Below, one piece after another: positions 34,991 through 43,289 of a stretch of 50,189 bases of DNA. The stretch is taken from NCBI RefSeq assembly GCF_002300555.2, contig NZ_NTHN02000040.1:1-50189 (forward strand), written 5' to 3'. Position 1 is the first letter of the stretch; each line of letters begins with the position of its first letter. The translations under genes and the position numbers were made by a program. The DNA is from Alloyangia mangrovi (GTDB taxonomy: Bacteria > Pseudomonadota > Alphaproteobacteria > Rhodobacterales > Rhodobacteraceae). Below the pieces are notes generated by a model. The model ran no database searches. It had not been told where the DNA came from and saw only the letters and a program-made list of their open reading frames with translations.

Positions 34991-35937
34991 GGTTTTCCGG
35001 AACCGCCCTCGGGGCCGCCGCCGGGGGCCCATTTCTCGCGCCACTGCAGCAGGAACATCTGGCTCGCCTCGGGGCCGTTCGGTGCCTCGCGCGCGACCCA
35101 TGTGTCGTCGTGCTTGTCCATGTCGGCGTCGTATTCGAAATGCACGCCGAGCGGGCTGTTGAAGTACCAGAACCAGTTCGAGCCGAACTTGTGGCGGCCC
35201 GGACCCCAGAAGCTCTGGTAGCCTTTCCGCACGAAGCGGTCGCCCGCCACCATCAGCTCTGTCGGCCCGCCCATGTGGAAGGCGAGGTGCTCGCAGCCCA
35301 TCATGTAGGCGGGGGTGCGGATAAAGAAGAGCGTGTGGTGATCGTCGTTCGCCGCCGGGCGCAGGAAGGGGCCCGCGCCGGTCAACACGTCGGTGATGAC
35401 AAAGCCGAGGCGGTCGCAGAAGAAGCTGACCATCTTGTCCATGTCGGGCACGAAGAGCACCACGTGGCTCAGAGATCGCGGCAGGGCGGGCATGTCGTCG
35501 GTCACGCCGAGCTCGTTCGGCGCGCGTTGCGCCGGGGCGCCGGGGGCGTTGATCTTCTCGGCGGGCATCGAGAGCGGGCGGCGGATGGTCACCTGGAAGC
35601 GCAGCTCGAAGCCGAGGTCGTCCTTGAACTCGATCGCGCCATCGGCCAGCCGCGTCACCCGGCGGTCCTTCGACATCTCGGCCTCGATCGCGTCGAGCGC
35701 GGCCATGTCTTCGACGCCGTAGACCTGCTGGCGCAGCATGTTCTTCGTCTCGAGCGGGGCGGGCAGCTTGGGGTCGCTCTTGGGGCGGATGATGACGCCT
35801 GTGCCGTCGAGCGTCTCGAAGAGCCAGCCGGTCTCGTCCAGTTGCACCGGCTTCAGGCCGAAATCGGTAAGGTAGGTCTTCGATCCCTCCAGATCGTCCA
35901 CCCCGAACACCAGGTAGTCGGGTCCGATGATGCGCAT
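34987..35937 (-). CDS. VOC-fold extradiol-type dioxygenase
   Basis: The 316-aa two-domain vicinal-oxygen-chelate protein keeps the iron ligands of type I extradiol dioxygenases in the second domain: His158 (LSHVVLF), His217 (CEHLAFH) and Glu268 (GVHFEYD), plus the GPGRH block (His249). Members cleave catecholic rings next to the hydroxyls. ATG 35937 was chosen because homology begins there, although the frame is open much further upstream. It is the first gene of the leftward cluster, divergent from the LysR gene. The substrate may be a hydroxylated heteroaromatic. Confidence 0.9.
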   Translation of the reverse strand: MRIIGPDYLVFGVDDLEGSKTYLTDFGLKPVQLDETGWLFETLDGTGVIIRPKSDPKLPAPLETKNMLRQQVYGVEDMAALDAIEAEMSKDRRVTRLADGAIEFKDDLGFELRFQVTIRRPLSMPAEKINAPGAPAQRAPNELGVTDDMPALPRSLSHVVLFVPDMDKMVSFFCDRLGFVITDVLTGAGPFLRPAANDDHHTLFFIRTPAYMMGCEHLAFHMGGPTELMVAGDRFVRKGYQSFWGPGRHKFGSNWFWYFNSPLGVHFEYDADMDKHDDTWVAREAPNGPEASQMFLLQWREKWAPGGGPEGGSGKP

Positions 35938-36027
35938 GGTCAGGCTCCTCCGTCTGCCAGCACCCGGACGGAACCGGGTGCGAATCCTGCTTGCCAATCG
36001 TGTAGCTTTCGCAGAGGTATTTAGAAA

Positions 36028-36064
36028 ATTGCTTCGATGAATGGCTGACATTGATGCTGTGAAT
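36028..36064. promoter_or_regulatory. Two tandem candidate LysR boxes
   Basis: ATTGCTTCGATGAAT (36028-36042) and ATTGATGCTGTGAAT (36050-36064) share ATTG-N6-TGAAT and are spaced 22 bp start to start, two helical turns, in the gap between the VOC and LysR genes. This fits the recognition plus activation site pattern of LysR regulators. Confidence 0.62.
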
Positions 36065-36081
36065 TGCAGTCGGAGGAGTCC

Positions 36082-36996
36082 ATGCGTTTCAACAAGCTCG
36101 ACATGAACCTGCTGGCGGCGCTGGATATTCTGCTGAAGACCCGCAGCGTGACGCGGGCGGCGGAGGAGATGTTCATCACCCAGTCGGCCATGTCGAACGC
36201 GCTGGGGCGGCTGCGGACCTTCTTCGACGACCCTTTGCTGGTGCAGGTCGGGCGGGGGATGGAGCTCTCGCCGCTGGCCGAGACGCTGCAGGAACCGGTG
36301 CGCGAGATCATGATGCGGGTAGAGAGCGCGACGCGCATCCGCCCGGTCTTCGACCCGCTCACCGATGCGCGGACCTTCAACATCGTCATCTCGGACTACT
36401 CGCTGGCCGTGCTCGGCGCGCAGCTGTCGCGCCGGGTGGCAGAGGAGGCGCCGAACATCCGGCTCAACCTGCGGCCGCAGCACGCCGACCCGAGCAAGCT
36501 GCTCGACCGCGGCGAGGCGGACATGCTGATCGTGCCCGACTACCTCGGCGCCAGCGACCAGGAGCATGAGATCCTCTTCGAGGACGAGCTGGTGGTGCTG
36601 GTTGATGGCAACGGGCCGCATGCCTGGGTGGAGATGACGCTGGAGCGGTTCGCCGCCGCGCCGCAGGTGCTGATGGAGCCGCTGACCGGGCAGGAGAGCT
36701 ATTCCGCCGTGGCGATCCGCAACGCCGGCATCGTGCCGCGCAAGGTGCTGTCATCCTACCTCTTCTCGTCGATCCCCGAGCTGATCCGCGGCACCGACCG
36801 GATCGGGCTCATCCAGCGCCGGCTCGCGCAGCTTGCAGTCGCGCGCGGCGGGATGGCGGTGCACCCCGCGCCCTTCCCGGTGGCGCCGCTGCGGCAGAGC
36901 ATCCGCTGGCACGCGCACCGCACCCGCGACCCGGGGCTGATCTGGATGCGGGCGCTGCTGAAGGCCTGCGTGGTCGAGGCCGAGCAGGCGGGATGA
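36082..36996 (+). CDS. LysR-family regulator, NodD-like subgroup
   Basis: This 304-aa regulator has a winged helix at residues about 3-62 (LKTRSVTRAAEEMFITQSAM then SNALGRLRTFFDDPLLVQVG) typical of the NodD/PcaQ-like group, followed by an effector-binding domain. ATG 36082 has GGAGGA just upstream; an in-frame TTG 18 bp earlier is less likely. It is divergent from the ring-cleavage cluster and is its probable activator, responding to the aromatic substrate or an intermediate. Confidence 0.93.
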   Translation: MRFNKLDMNLLAALDILLKTRSVTRAAEEMFITQSAMSNALGRLRTFFDDPLLVQVGRGMELSPLAETLQEPVREIMMRVESATRIRPVFDPLTDARTFNIVISDYSLAVLGAQLSRRVAEEAPNIRLNLRPQHADPSKLLDRGEADMLIVPDYLGASDQEHEILFEDELVVLVDGNGPHAWVEMTLERFAAAPQVLMEPLTGQESYSAVAIRNAGIVPRKVLSSYLFSSIPELIRGTDRIGLIQRRLAQLAVARGGMAVHPAPFPVAPLRQSIRWHAHRTRDPGLIWMRALLKACVVEAEQAG

Positions 36997-37364
36997 GTGG
37001 GAGCGGAGTTCCCGCCCATTCATCTCGTGAATACATGAGCGCAGAATAATCAATTTTTCATTTGCGCCTGCCTCTCGCTAGGTTCGCGGAACAGAGGAGG
37101 AGTGCGGTCGCCGGGGGACGTTGCGACCGTGCGGAGGAGGAAAGGGTGACGTTGCAAGAGAGCCGCGCTCGCGGCGCCTGACGGCGCGGCGGGGCCCGGT
37201 TCGGCCGTCTCGCGGACGCACCGCGGGACGACGCGTCCGGCCGAGAGGCGACGGGGCGCGCGGGGCTTCGTCTTGTCTGAATGACGGCGCCGCTGCTGCG
37301 CGCCGAGTGACCAAGCGGGGCCGGAGGATGCCCCGCATCCAGTTGACATCAGTGGAGGAGCGAG
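36997..37364 (+). other. Structured, GC-rich leader before the outer-membrane gene
   Basis: 368 bp without a convincing gene. It contains short inverted repeats (CGGTCGC/GCGACCG near 37105-37129; GGACGC/GCGTCC near 37217-37244) and several AGGAGG-like sequences, so a long structured 5' UTR is likely. An 11-codon frame from GTG 37146 follows one of them but shows no further support. Confidence 0.45.
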
Positions 37365-38495
37365 ATGCTCAAACTCATAGCGACCTGCGCTCTGGGCGCG
37401 GTAACCCTGTGCCCGGGAACGGCAGCCAAGGCGGAAGCGCCGCAAGCCAAGGGAGCCGGTGGCCCGCCGCCCCTGTCGATCCGCGTGCTGGCCAACATGG
37501 GCCGGAGCGGCCTGCTCGGGATCATGTCCTCGAACGAGCGCTACGGCGCGCTGCAGTCCCGCGTCGCCTTCGGGCGTGGCATGTCGGCGCTGGCGGACAT
37601 CCCGGGCAACCCCGACGACGGCTATTCCGACGGCGTCAGCGAGCTTCTCACCCCGCTCAGCGCCATCATCCAGCTGAACAAGGGCCCGAGTGACAGCGCC
37701 TCCTACCTGCGCTTTTCCTCGGACAACCGCTGGTCGGACGCCTGGCGCACCGAGAACGCCGGCACCGAGATGGAGAGCGACAGCGAGGCGCATGGCCTTG
37801 GCGTGCAGTACTTCTACGCGCCGAGTGCCGACCTGATGCTGGGTATCGGGGTCGAGGTGAACCGCAACGAGGTCGAGATGCGCCACAATGGCGGCAGCAG
37901 CGACATCGAGTTCTGGGCGCTGCGCGCGGACATGCTGAAGGTGGTGAACGAGAACTGGGGCGTCGCCCTGCGCGCCGGCTGGTTCAACGAGACCGCCGAG
38001 ACCAGCATTCCGCTGCCCTTTGCCACCATCGAGGCAGAACAGGACGCTCAGCGGGTCTACCTGCAGGCGGATGCGGTGGGCAGCTTCTCGAAGGCGGATA
38101 TCGCGGCGCTGCCCGAGAGCTGGATCCTGCGCCCCAACATTGGCGCGGCCTGGCAGAAGACCTGGTTCGACGAGACCACCAACTCGCTCGGCGCGACGGT
38201 GAAGGGACCGCGCGGCGAGAGTACCGAAGACTACGGATCGGCCTATGCCAAGGCGGCGCTGCAGCATGTGGGGCAGGGGAAGATCCATCCCTTCGCCGGG
38301 CTCGGGGTCGACGTCGAATTCGTCAACTCCTACGACGATTACGTCGACGAGACGGCCTATCTCAACAGCTTCGCCGGGGCGTCGATCTCGCTCTCTCGTT
38401 CGGCGATGATCAATGTGAGCTACGGCCGCTACGATGGGTTAAACGGCAACCGGACCAAGGAGTCGCTGGTTGTTGCGCTTGGGGTGACCTTCTGA
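37365..38495 (+). CDS. Outer-membrane beta-barrel protein
   Basis: The 376-aa protein has a signal peptide (MLKLIATCALGAVTLCPG, cleavage around AAKAEA), alternating hydrophobic/polar strands throughout and a C-terminal phenylalanine (VVALGVTF) as the BAM recognition signal. The pattern resembles autotransporter-type or porin-like barrels without a passenger domain. GGAGGA precedes the ATG. It is monocistronic with a terminator 27 bp downstream. Substrate unknown; it might admit hydrophobic aromatic compounds for the preceding cluster, but nothing proves it. Confidence 0.82.
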   Translation: MLKLIATCALGAVTLCPGTAAKAEAPQAKGAGGPPPLSIRVLANMGRSGLLGIMSSNERYGALQSRVAFGRGMSALADIPGNPDDGYSDGVSELLTPLSAIIQLNKGPSDSASYLRFSSDNRWSDAWRTENAGTEMESDSEAHGLGVQYFYAPSADLMLGIGVEVNRNEVEMRHNGGSSDIEFWALRADMLKVVNENWGVALRAGWFNETAETSIPLPFATIEAEQDAQRVYLQADAVGSFSKADIAALPESWILRPNIGAAWQKTWFDETTNSLGATVKGPRGESTEDYGSAYAKAALQHVGQGKIHPFAGLGVDVEFVNSYDDYVDETAYLNSFAGASISLSRSAMINVSYGRYDGLNGNRTKESLVVALGVTF

Positions 38496-38521
38496 CCGGC
38501 GGCGAACGGTCCCGAATAAGA

Positions 38522-38555
38522 AGGCAGCGCTCCGATAGCGATCGGGGCGCTGCCT
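38522..38555 (+). terminator. Hairpin terminator of the outer-membrane gene
   Basis: A 15-bp stem with one G-T wobble (arms 38522-38536 and 38541-38555) and a 4-base loop follows the stop codon by 27 bp, then AAGTTTCAT. The stem is strong and the T-tract modest. Confidence 0.75.
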
Positions 38556-38652
38556 AAGTTTCATACCTTTCGGCGTGTTTTCAGAGCACCATATTGGGCA
38601 GGCTCTTGACCTCGCCAGGTCCAGTGCTTCGGCGAGCCTCGCTCCGCCTAAG

Positions 38653-39081
38653 TTACAGTGCGTGGAGATCATCGCTCAGCTTCGTGCCACAGCTCGGCCC
38701 AATCACGCGCAGCATTTCGGCCCACGCTCCAAGAAGCTGCTCGGGTCGGATCTCAGCGCCAGGTCCAGTATGATTGGCCCGCCCTGGAGGCGCCGCCAGG
38801 GTGCCCAGAAGCGCTGCCAAGAAGCGATCCTTATAGGCGACAATTTCAGTGCCGTGCTTGAGGTCGCCGCCTGCCTCGGCGGTTTGTGTGAATCTGCAGC
38901 CGGTTCCCGAAATCACATAAGGTGACTTCCGCCAATGGAAAACAAAAACATGGCACATTAAGACACATATTTCAGCGTTATCCGTTGCTCGCAGAGTGAG
39001 GGCGTGGCCAAGGAGGTCGACGACATCGCCCGGATGCGCGGCCAGCGGGCTCGTAGTGACGGTTGGGGTCGGGTCTTTCAT
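38653..39081 (-). CDS. Hypothetical protein downstream of the TPP riboswitch
   Basis: A 142-aa frame starts at ATG 39081, 112 bases after the riboswitch, with ACGGAGG in front. Residues about 59-112 (ISGTGCRFTQTAEAGGDL, then AYKDRFLAALLGTLAAPP) do not match any thiamine gene I can recall. They recall, weakly, either the C-terminal half of a TetR-type regulator or a decayed kinase GTGC loop. Codon usage is poorer than in the neighbours. It may be a fragment of the gene the riboswitch once controlled. Confidence 0.4.
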   Translation of the reverse strand: MKDPTPTVTTSPLAAHPGDVVDLLGHALTLRATDNAEICVLMCHVFVFHWRKSPYVISGTGCRFTQTAEAGGDLKHGTEIVAYKDRFLAALLGTLAAPPGRANHTGPGAEIRPEQLLGAWAEMLRVIGPSCGTKLSDDLHAL

Positions 39082-39192
39082 CGGTCGGAGCCTCCGTAGC
39101 TCAAAGCGTTGGAGACCCAGTTCCGCGTCGAATGGGATTCCCGGTGTGGGACTGCCCGTTCACGAAAGGGGTCGGGGCTCGCCCGGACAGTG

Positions 39193-39295
39193 CACCATCC
39201 CTACGCCAGTGTGAACTGGATCAGGTTCATCGGGTCACTGCGCTGCACGGGTGCCAGTGGTATCTCAGCCTCTTGTCGAGCCCCCCGGGTAAGTG
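39193..39295 (-). promoter_or_regulatory. TPP (thiamine pyrophosphate) riboswitch
   Basis: On the minus strand the aptamer reads ACCCGGGGGGCTC, loop, GGCTGAGATACC, a P3 stem with ACTGG and CAGTG arms, then GAACCTGATCCAG, a loop and CTGGCGTAGGGA. These are the conserved CUGAGA, ACCUGAUCU-like and GCGUAGGG elements of the THI-box in the correct order and spacing, with the P4 CCAG/CTGG pairing intact. It should repress a thiamine biosynthesis or uptake gene to its left, but the first frame there (38653-39081) is not recognisable. Confidence 0.92.
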
Positions 39296-39793
39296 CTGGC
39301 TGGCTGCGCAGCAAATGTGCCGATGTCAACGGTCGCGGTGCGCAAACCGACCTGAATTTGCACACCGGAGTTTCAGTGATTTGGGTATTCCGAGAGGACC
39401 GGGTTGCGTCGGGGCCTGCCCCAGGCGGAGGGAGACAGTCTTGAACGCGGGAGACCGGGGCGGCTTCATCGGAGCGGAAGTCATGGGCGCGCGGATGATC
39501 CCCGGTCTTCATCCCGCCGGACAGCCACTTATGACTCCGGACCGACGCGCCCCCCCCCCGAGAGAGGCCTGGGCCAGGGTCACGGCCGATCTGCGTGACC
39601 CAGTCGACCACTGCAAGACCGTCATCCTGAAGCCGGATGCCGAGCGTGCCACCGATACCGTGCCGGGCCATGGCAGAGCGGCATTGCCGAGCCACATCGA
39701 GCCCGGTTCACAGTCGGGCTGAAATCTCCGGCGGCCGTCCCGGAAGCCCCCTTTCAATCGTCATAAAGCAGAACTTGCTGACAAGGAAAAATC
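39296..39793. other. Region without a recognisable gene, with a C10 tract
   Basis: Frames on both strands are open but show no motif and poor codon bias; one minus-strand frame runs across the riboswitch and is certainly spurious. A run of ten Cs (39550-39559) is the longest homopolymer I found in the window. The promoter of the riboswitch transcript should lie near 39310-39400. Confidence 0.4.
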
Positions 39794-40679
39794 ATGTGCG
39801 ACGGTGGTCCCGAAGATAAGTGGGACGATGAAACCCATTTCGAGAAGGAATCTGTGCACGGAGAGCCGCTCCATGGGGATCGTGCGCAATGTATTTCTTC
39901 ACACTCCGACAGCGACTTTCTGCGATGCAGTGATTTCTTTGCAGACGCTGCACGGCTTCTGGAGGCTCTCGAGTACCAGCGCAGCTACTCTCCGAGCGCT
40001 GACGACAAAGCGTGTGCGACGTTTATGCTGTCCGACTATGTCGCGGCGACAATGGAGGTTCTGGCCCCCCAGTTTCTGCATCATCGGATCGTGCCGTCGC
40101 TCGCACCGACCGATGTTGCGCTCAGCTTTCAGTCCGAGAACCTCCCGACCGACCCTCTCCGTCGGAACATGCGTGTCGTTTTTCTTTCTCCCGATCTCGC
40201 CACCGCTGGTGGCCAGCGAGACAGGCGCATCGCTGAGGACGAAGAAACCATGCCTCTCGCCGACGTCTTAAGATCAGAAATCGAACGCCATTTCGCTCCG
40301 CTGATCTCACATCTGAGCATCCTGTCCGGTCTGGCTCCATCTGCCTTCTGGCGGCTCGTGGCTGATTCTGTGGCGGCGGAATTTCTCTCGGTCGGCAGAA
40401 AGATGGGAGAAGAGGCGCTTGCGAAAGGTCTGGCGCTGAGGATCGTCAAGACAGCGGGTTCTCCGCTCGACAACGCGCAGCTCCATTTCTTCGACCTGGA
40501 TCTGACCGCTGCCGGCGAGCCACAAAAGAAAATCTCTCTGCGCGCGCGGGGGGGGATGCTGCCGCTACTACACTGTCGAGGGCGGCAAGCTATGCACCAC
40601 CTGCGTGCTGAAGGCGCCCGCAGAACGCGACCGTGATCTCCGGATCTCTCTTCGCCGCCGCTTCGGTCTGGACGGGTAG
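39794..40679 (+). pseudogene. FhuF-like siderophore ferric reductase, frameshifted in a G8 run
   Basis: The first frame (from ATG 39794, AAGGA upstream) encodes most of a FhuF/SidF-type protein, including SAFWRLVADSVAAEFLSVGR. At a run of eight Gs (40548-40555) it goes out of frame and loses the end. Removing one G gives [24 protein letters not shown] and a stop at 40677-40679, restoring the CC-x10-C-x2-C [2Fe-2S] site that defines these reductases, which strip iron from imported ferric siderophores in the cytoplasm. The intact product would be about 294 aa. It heads the siderophore island, 140 bp before the receptor. Confidence 0.82.
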
Positions 40680-40819
40680 GCCAGGCAAGACGAATTCCAG
40701 AATTTTTCAGAATGACTGTCCCAAGTCCTGCGCTCCAAACGTCAGATGCATGAACGGATCAGAGCCGCCGCCACGATTCCGCGACAACCCTAAGAGATCG
40801 CAACGACGCGGGGGACAGA

Positions 40820-43234
40820 ATGAAAAAGGATTACATGGCGTGGCGCCAAGCGACACGCCTGCGACATTCGGCCATGAATGTGGTATTTGCTGGAGCAGCG
40901 CTGGCAAGCGTCTGCATCGCCGGCGAGGTCCGGGCCCAGAATTTTCCAGCTCCGACCGAAGCGCAACACATTTCAGTGGTTGCAGGAACCTTGACGAAAG
41001 GTCTCAACGATCTGGCCAGACAGACCGGGCTTCAGATCCTCTACGATTCCGCGCTCGCGTCCCAGAGATCGACCCCCGGACTCAGCGGCACCATGTCACC
41101 GCACGAGGCGCTTGACCTCCTGCTTGCGGGAACGGGCATCGAGGCGCGCTTTGCCGGCGTCAATCAGGTCGTTCTCGAGCGCGGATCAGACGACCGCGCC
41201 ACTATGGAAGACGGCGGCGCGCTCATGCTCGGCACGATCACCATCTACGGCAACCGCAGCGCAACGACATTGGGCAGCACCGACGCAAGCGTCGGTGTCG
41301 TCGGCTCGGAACAGATCCGCAATGGCCAGATCCGGTCTTTCCGGGACTCCTTCCGCAGGCTCGGGAACGTCATGGATGGCGACTGGACCGACAACGGCTT
41401 CATCATCCGCGGCGTGAATTCGGAGGGGCTGGTGCCGGGCGGTGCGCCTCTGGCGTCGCTCTATGTGGACGGTGTCCAGCAGACCAGCCATGGCACCCGG
41501 CGCGGCGCCCGCACCCTGTGGGATGTCGAACAGGTCGAGGTCTACCGCGGCCCGCAATCGACGCTCTCGGGGCGCGCGGCCATGGCCGGCGCGCTCTATA
41601 TAAAGACCAAGGATCCTGTCTTCGACAAGGAGGCCGAGGTTTCGGGGACCGCAGGGTCGAACGGCCTGCGTGGCAGCGCCTTCATGCTGAACACCCCGCT
41701 TGTGGACGATCAGGTCGCTCTCCGCTTCTCCGGGGTTTTCGAAAAGAGTGAGAACGATATCAAGTATCCGACCTTCTCGGGCTTCAAGCATCTCGACGAT
41801 TTCACCACGGATACGACCTACCAGATCCGGGCCAAGCTGCTGATAGAACCGAGTGACCTGCCTTCCACCCGTGCGCTGCTGAGCTACTCCTTCTCGCACG
41901 ATGATCCTTATGTCCGCGATATCGGCGGGCCCGGGCTCGGCTTCGACTTCGATGATAAACGCGGGGATTTCACTATCCCTGCCTACGTCGAACATCGCCC
42001 GACCGATGTGCATAACCTCGGGCTCGAGATTACCCACGATCTGACGAACGCGCTGCGGTTCACCTCGATGACCGCCTTCAGCTACTCGGACACACAGCGG
42101 AAATCGCCGAATTACCGGAGCCCGGGCGAAGTGAACACCTATCACGGCTATTACCGGGACCATCTCGCCTCGCAGGAATTCCGCTTCAACTACGAGGATG
42201 AACGCCTCTCCTGGGTCGCCGGGCTCTATGCCGCCTACGAGCACGAGGACAATTACTACGACCGGACCATCTATGATTTCCGCAACCAGGTTCAGCGCAA
42301 CGATACCTCAAGCGAGAACTACGCGGTTTTTGGCGAGGCGACATACGAAGTGGCCCCCACTTTCAGGGTCACGCTTGGCGGACGGCTCGACTACACGCGC
42401 CAGGACATCAGCCAATACCTCGAAAGGACGGAACCGCTGGGCGGGGTGACAACGGTCAGAACCGACTACTCCACGGATTTCGACGAATGGAATTTCGTCC
42501 CGAAAATCGCGATCGCGAAAGACTTCGGCCGGTCGCATACGGCAGGGCTGTCTTTTTCGACCGGTTTCCGGACCGGCGGGGCCTCCTATGACACGCTCAG
42601 CCAGTCTGCCTATACCTACGATCCAGAACGGGCGCGCACCATGGAACTGTTCTACAAGGGATCCTTCCTGGAAGACCGGCTCACATTGAACGCCAACCTG
42701 TTCCACACCCGCTTCGAAGACCAGCAGGTGCAGATGCAGCTGGACCCGGCAGACCTGCTGTCCCGCAAGATCGTCAACGCCGCCTCTTCGGAGTCCTGGG
42801 GGTTCGAGATCGAACCGACCTACCGCCCGAACGAACAGTTCGATGCGTTTCTGTCGATTGGATACGTCAACACCGAGTTCAAGGACTTCGAAGACGCCTC
42901 CTATGGTGATCTGTCGGGCATGTCCTTCCCCGAGGCGCCCGACTGGAGCGTCGGCATGGGGGCGAACTACCGTTTCAAAGACGGTTTCTATGTCGGAGCG
43001 GATGCAAAATACACGTCCGATTACCTCGCGCGACTTGGCTCTTTGCCGCATGACTACATCGACAGCCGCTGGCTGGTGAATCTCCAGGCCGGCTATCGCA
43101 CGGAGAGATGGGAACTCAACGCTTTCGTCGAGAACGCGCTGGACGAGACCTATTTCGTCTACAACGACAACGACACTGCTGCGACGCTAGGTGAGGGACG
43201 CCGCTTCGGCGTCAATCTCAGCGCCAGATTTTGA
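40820..43234 (+). CDS. TonB-dependent siderophore receptor with signalling domain
   Basis: The 804-aa outer-membrane receptor has a signal peptide (cleavage around residue 41, VRAQ), an N-terminal STN domain at about 50-115 (GTLTKGLNDLARQTGLQILY) as in FecA-type transducers, a plug with LWDVEQVEVYRGPQSTLSG, and a 22-strand barrel ending in RFGVNLSARF. The STN domain together with the sigma/FecR pair 4 kb downstream points to cell-surface signalling: the loaded receptor contacts FecR, which activates the ECF sigma factor. The ligand is a ferric siderophore of unknown type. Confidence 0.95.
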   Translation: MKKDYMAWRQATRLRHSAMNVVFAGAALASVCIAGEVRAQNFPAPTEAQHISVVAGTLTKGLNDLARQTGLQILYDSALASQRSTPGLSGTMSPHEALDLLLAGTGIEARFAGVNQVVLERGSDDRATMEDGGALMLGTITIYGNRSATTLGSTDASVGVVGSEQIRNGQIRSFRDSFRRLGNVMDGDWTDNGFIIRGVNSEGLVPGGAPLASLYVDGVQQTSHGTRRGARTLWDVEQVEVYRGPQSTLSGRAAMAGALYIKTKDPVFDKEAEVSGTAGSNGLRGSAFMLNTPLVDDQVALRFSGVFEKSENDIKYPTFSGFKHLDDFTTDTTYQIRAKLLIEPSDLPSTRALLSYSFSHDDPYVRDIGGPGLGFDFDDKRGDFTIPAYVEHRPTDVHNLGLEITHDLTNALRFTSMTAFSYSDTQRKSPNYRSPGEVNTYHGYYRDHLASQEFRFNYEDERLSWVAGLYAAYEHEDNYYDRTIYDFRNQVQRNDTSSENYAVFGEATYEVAPTFRVTLGGRLDYTRQDISQYLERTEPLGGVTTVRTDYSTDFDEWNFVPKIAIAKDFGRSHTAGLSFSTGFRTGGASYDTLSQSAYTYDPERARTMELFYKGSFLEDRLTLNANLFHTRFEDQQVQMQLDPADLLSRKIVNAASSESWGFEIEPTYRPNEQFDAFLSIGYVNTEFKDFEDASYGDLSGMSFPEAPDWSVGMGANYRFKDGFYVGADAKYTSDYLARLGSLPHDYIDSRWLVNLQAGYRTERWELNAFVENALDETYFVYNDNDTAATLGEGRRFGVNLSARF

Positions 43235-43238
43235 TGTT

Positions 43239-43266
43239 GCGGGCGCCGGGACCCTCCGGCGCCCGC
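43239..43266 (+). terminator. Hairpin between receptor and binding-protein genes
   Basis: Perfect 11-bp arms (43239-43249, 43256-43266) with a 6-base loop lie 5 bp after the receptor stop. There is no strong U-tract, so partial termination or mRNA stabilisation is likely: many receptor copies, few ABC transporter copies. Confidence 0.65.
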
Positions 43267-43289
43267 CCCTTCGAGCAGGTTTTGAACAT

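Noticed and set aside
34987-36621. VOC dioxygenase as a 544-aa protein
   Set aside because: The N-terminal part is antisense to the LysR gene; homology begins at 35937.
37121-37693. 190-codon plus-strand frame before and over the outer-membrane gene
   Set aside because: Arg/Gly/Ala-rich shadow overlapping a signal-peptide-bearing gene in another frame.
39201-39695. 164-codon minus-strand frame
   Set aside because: It runs through the TPP aptamer, whose sequence conservation is explained by RNA structure.
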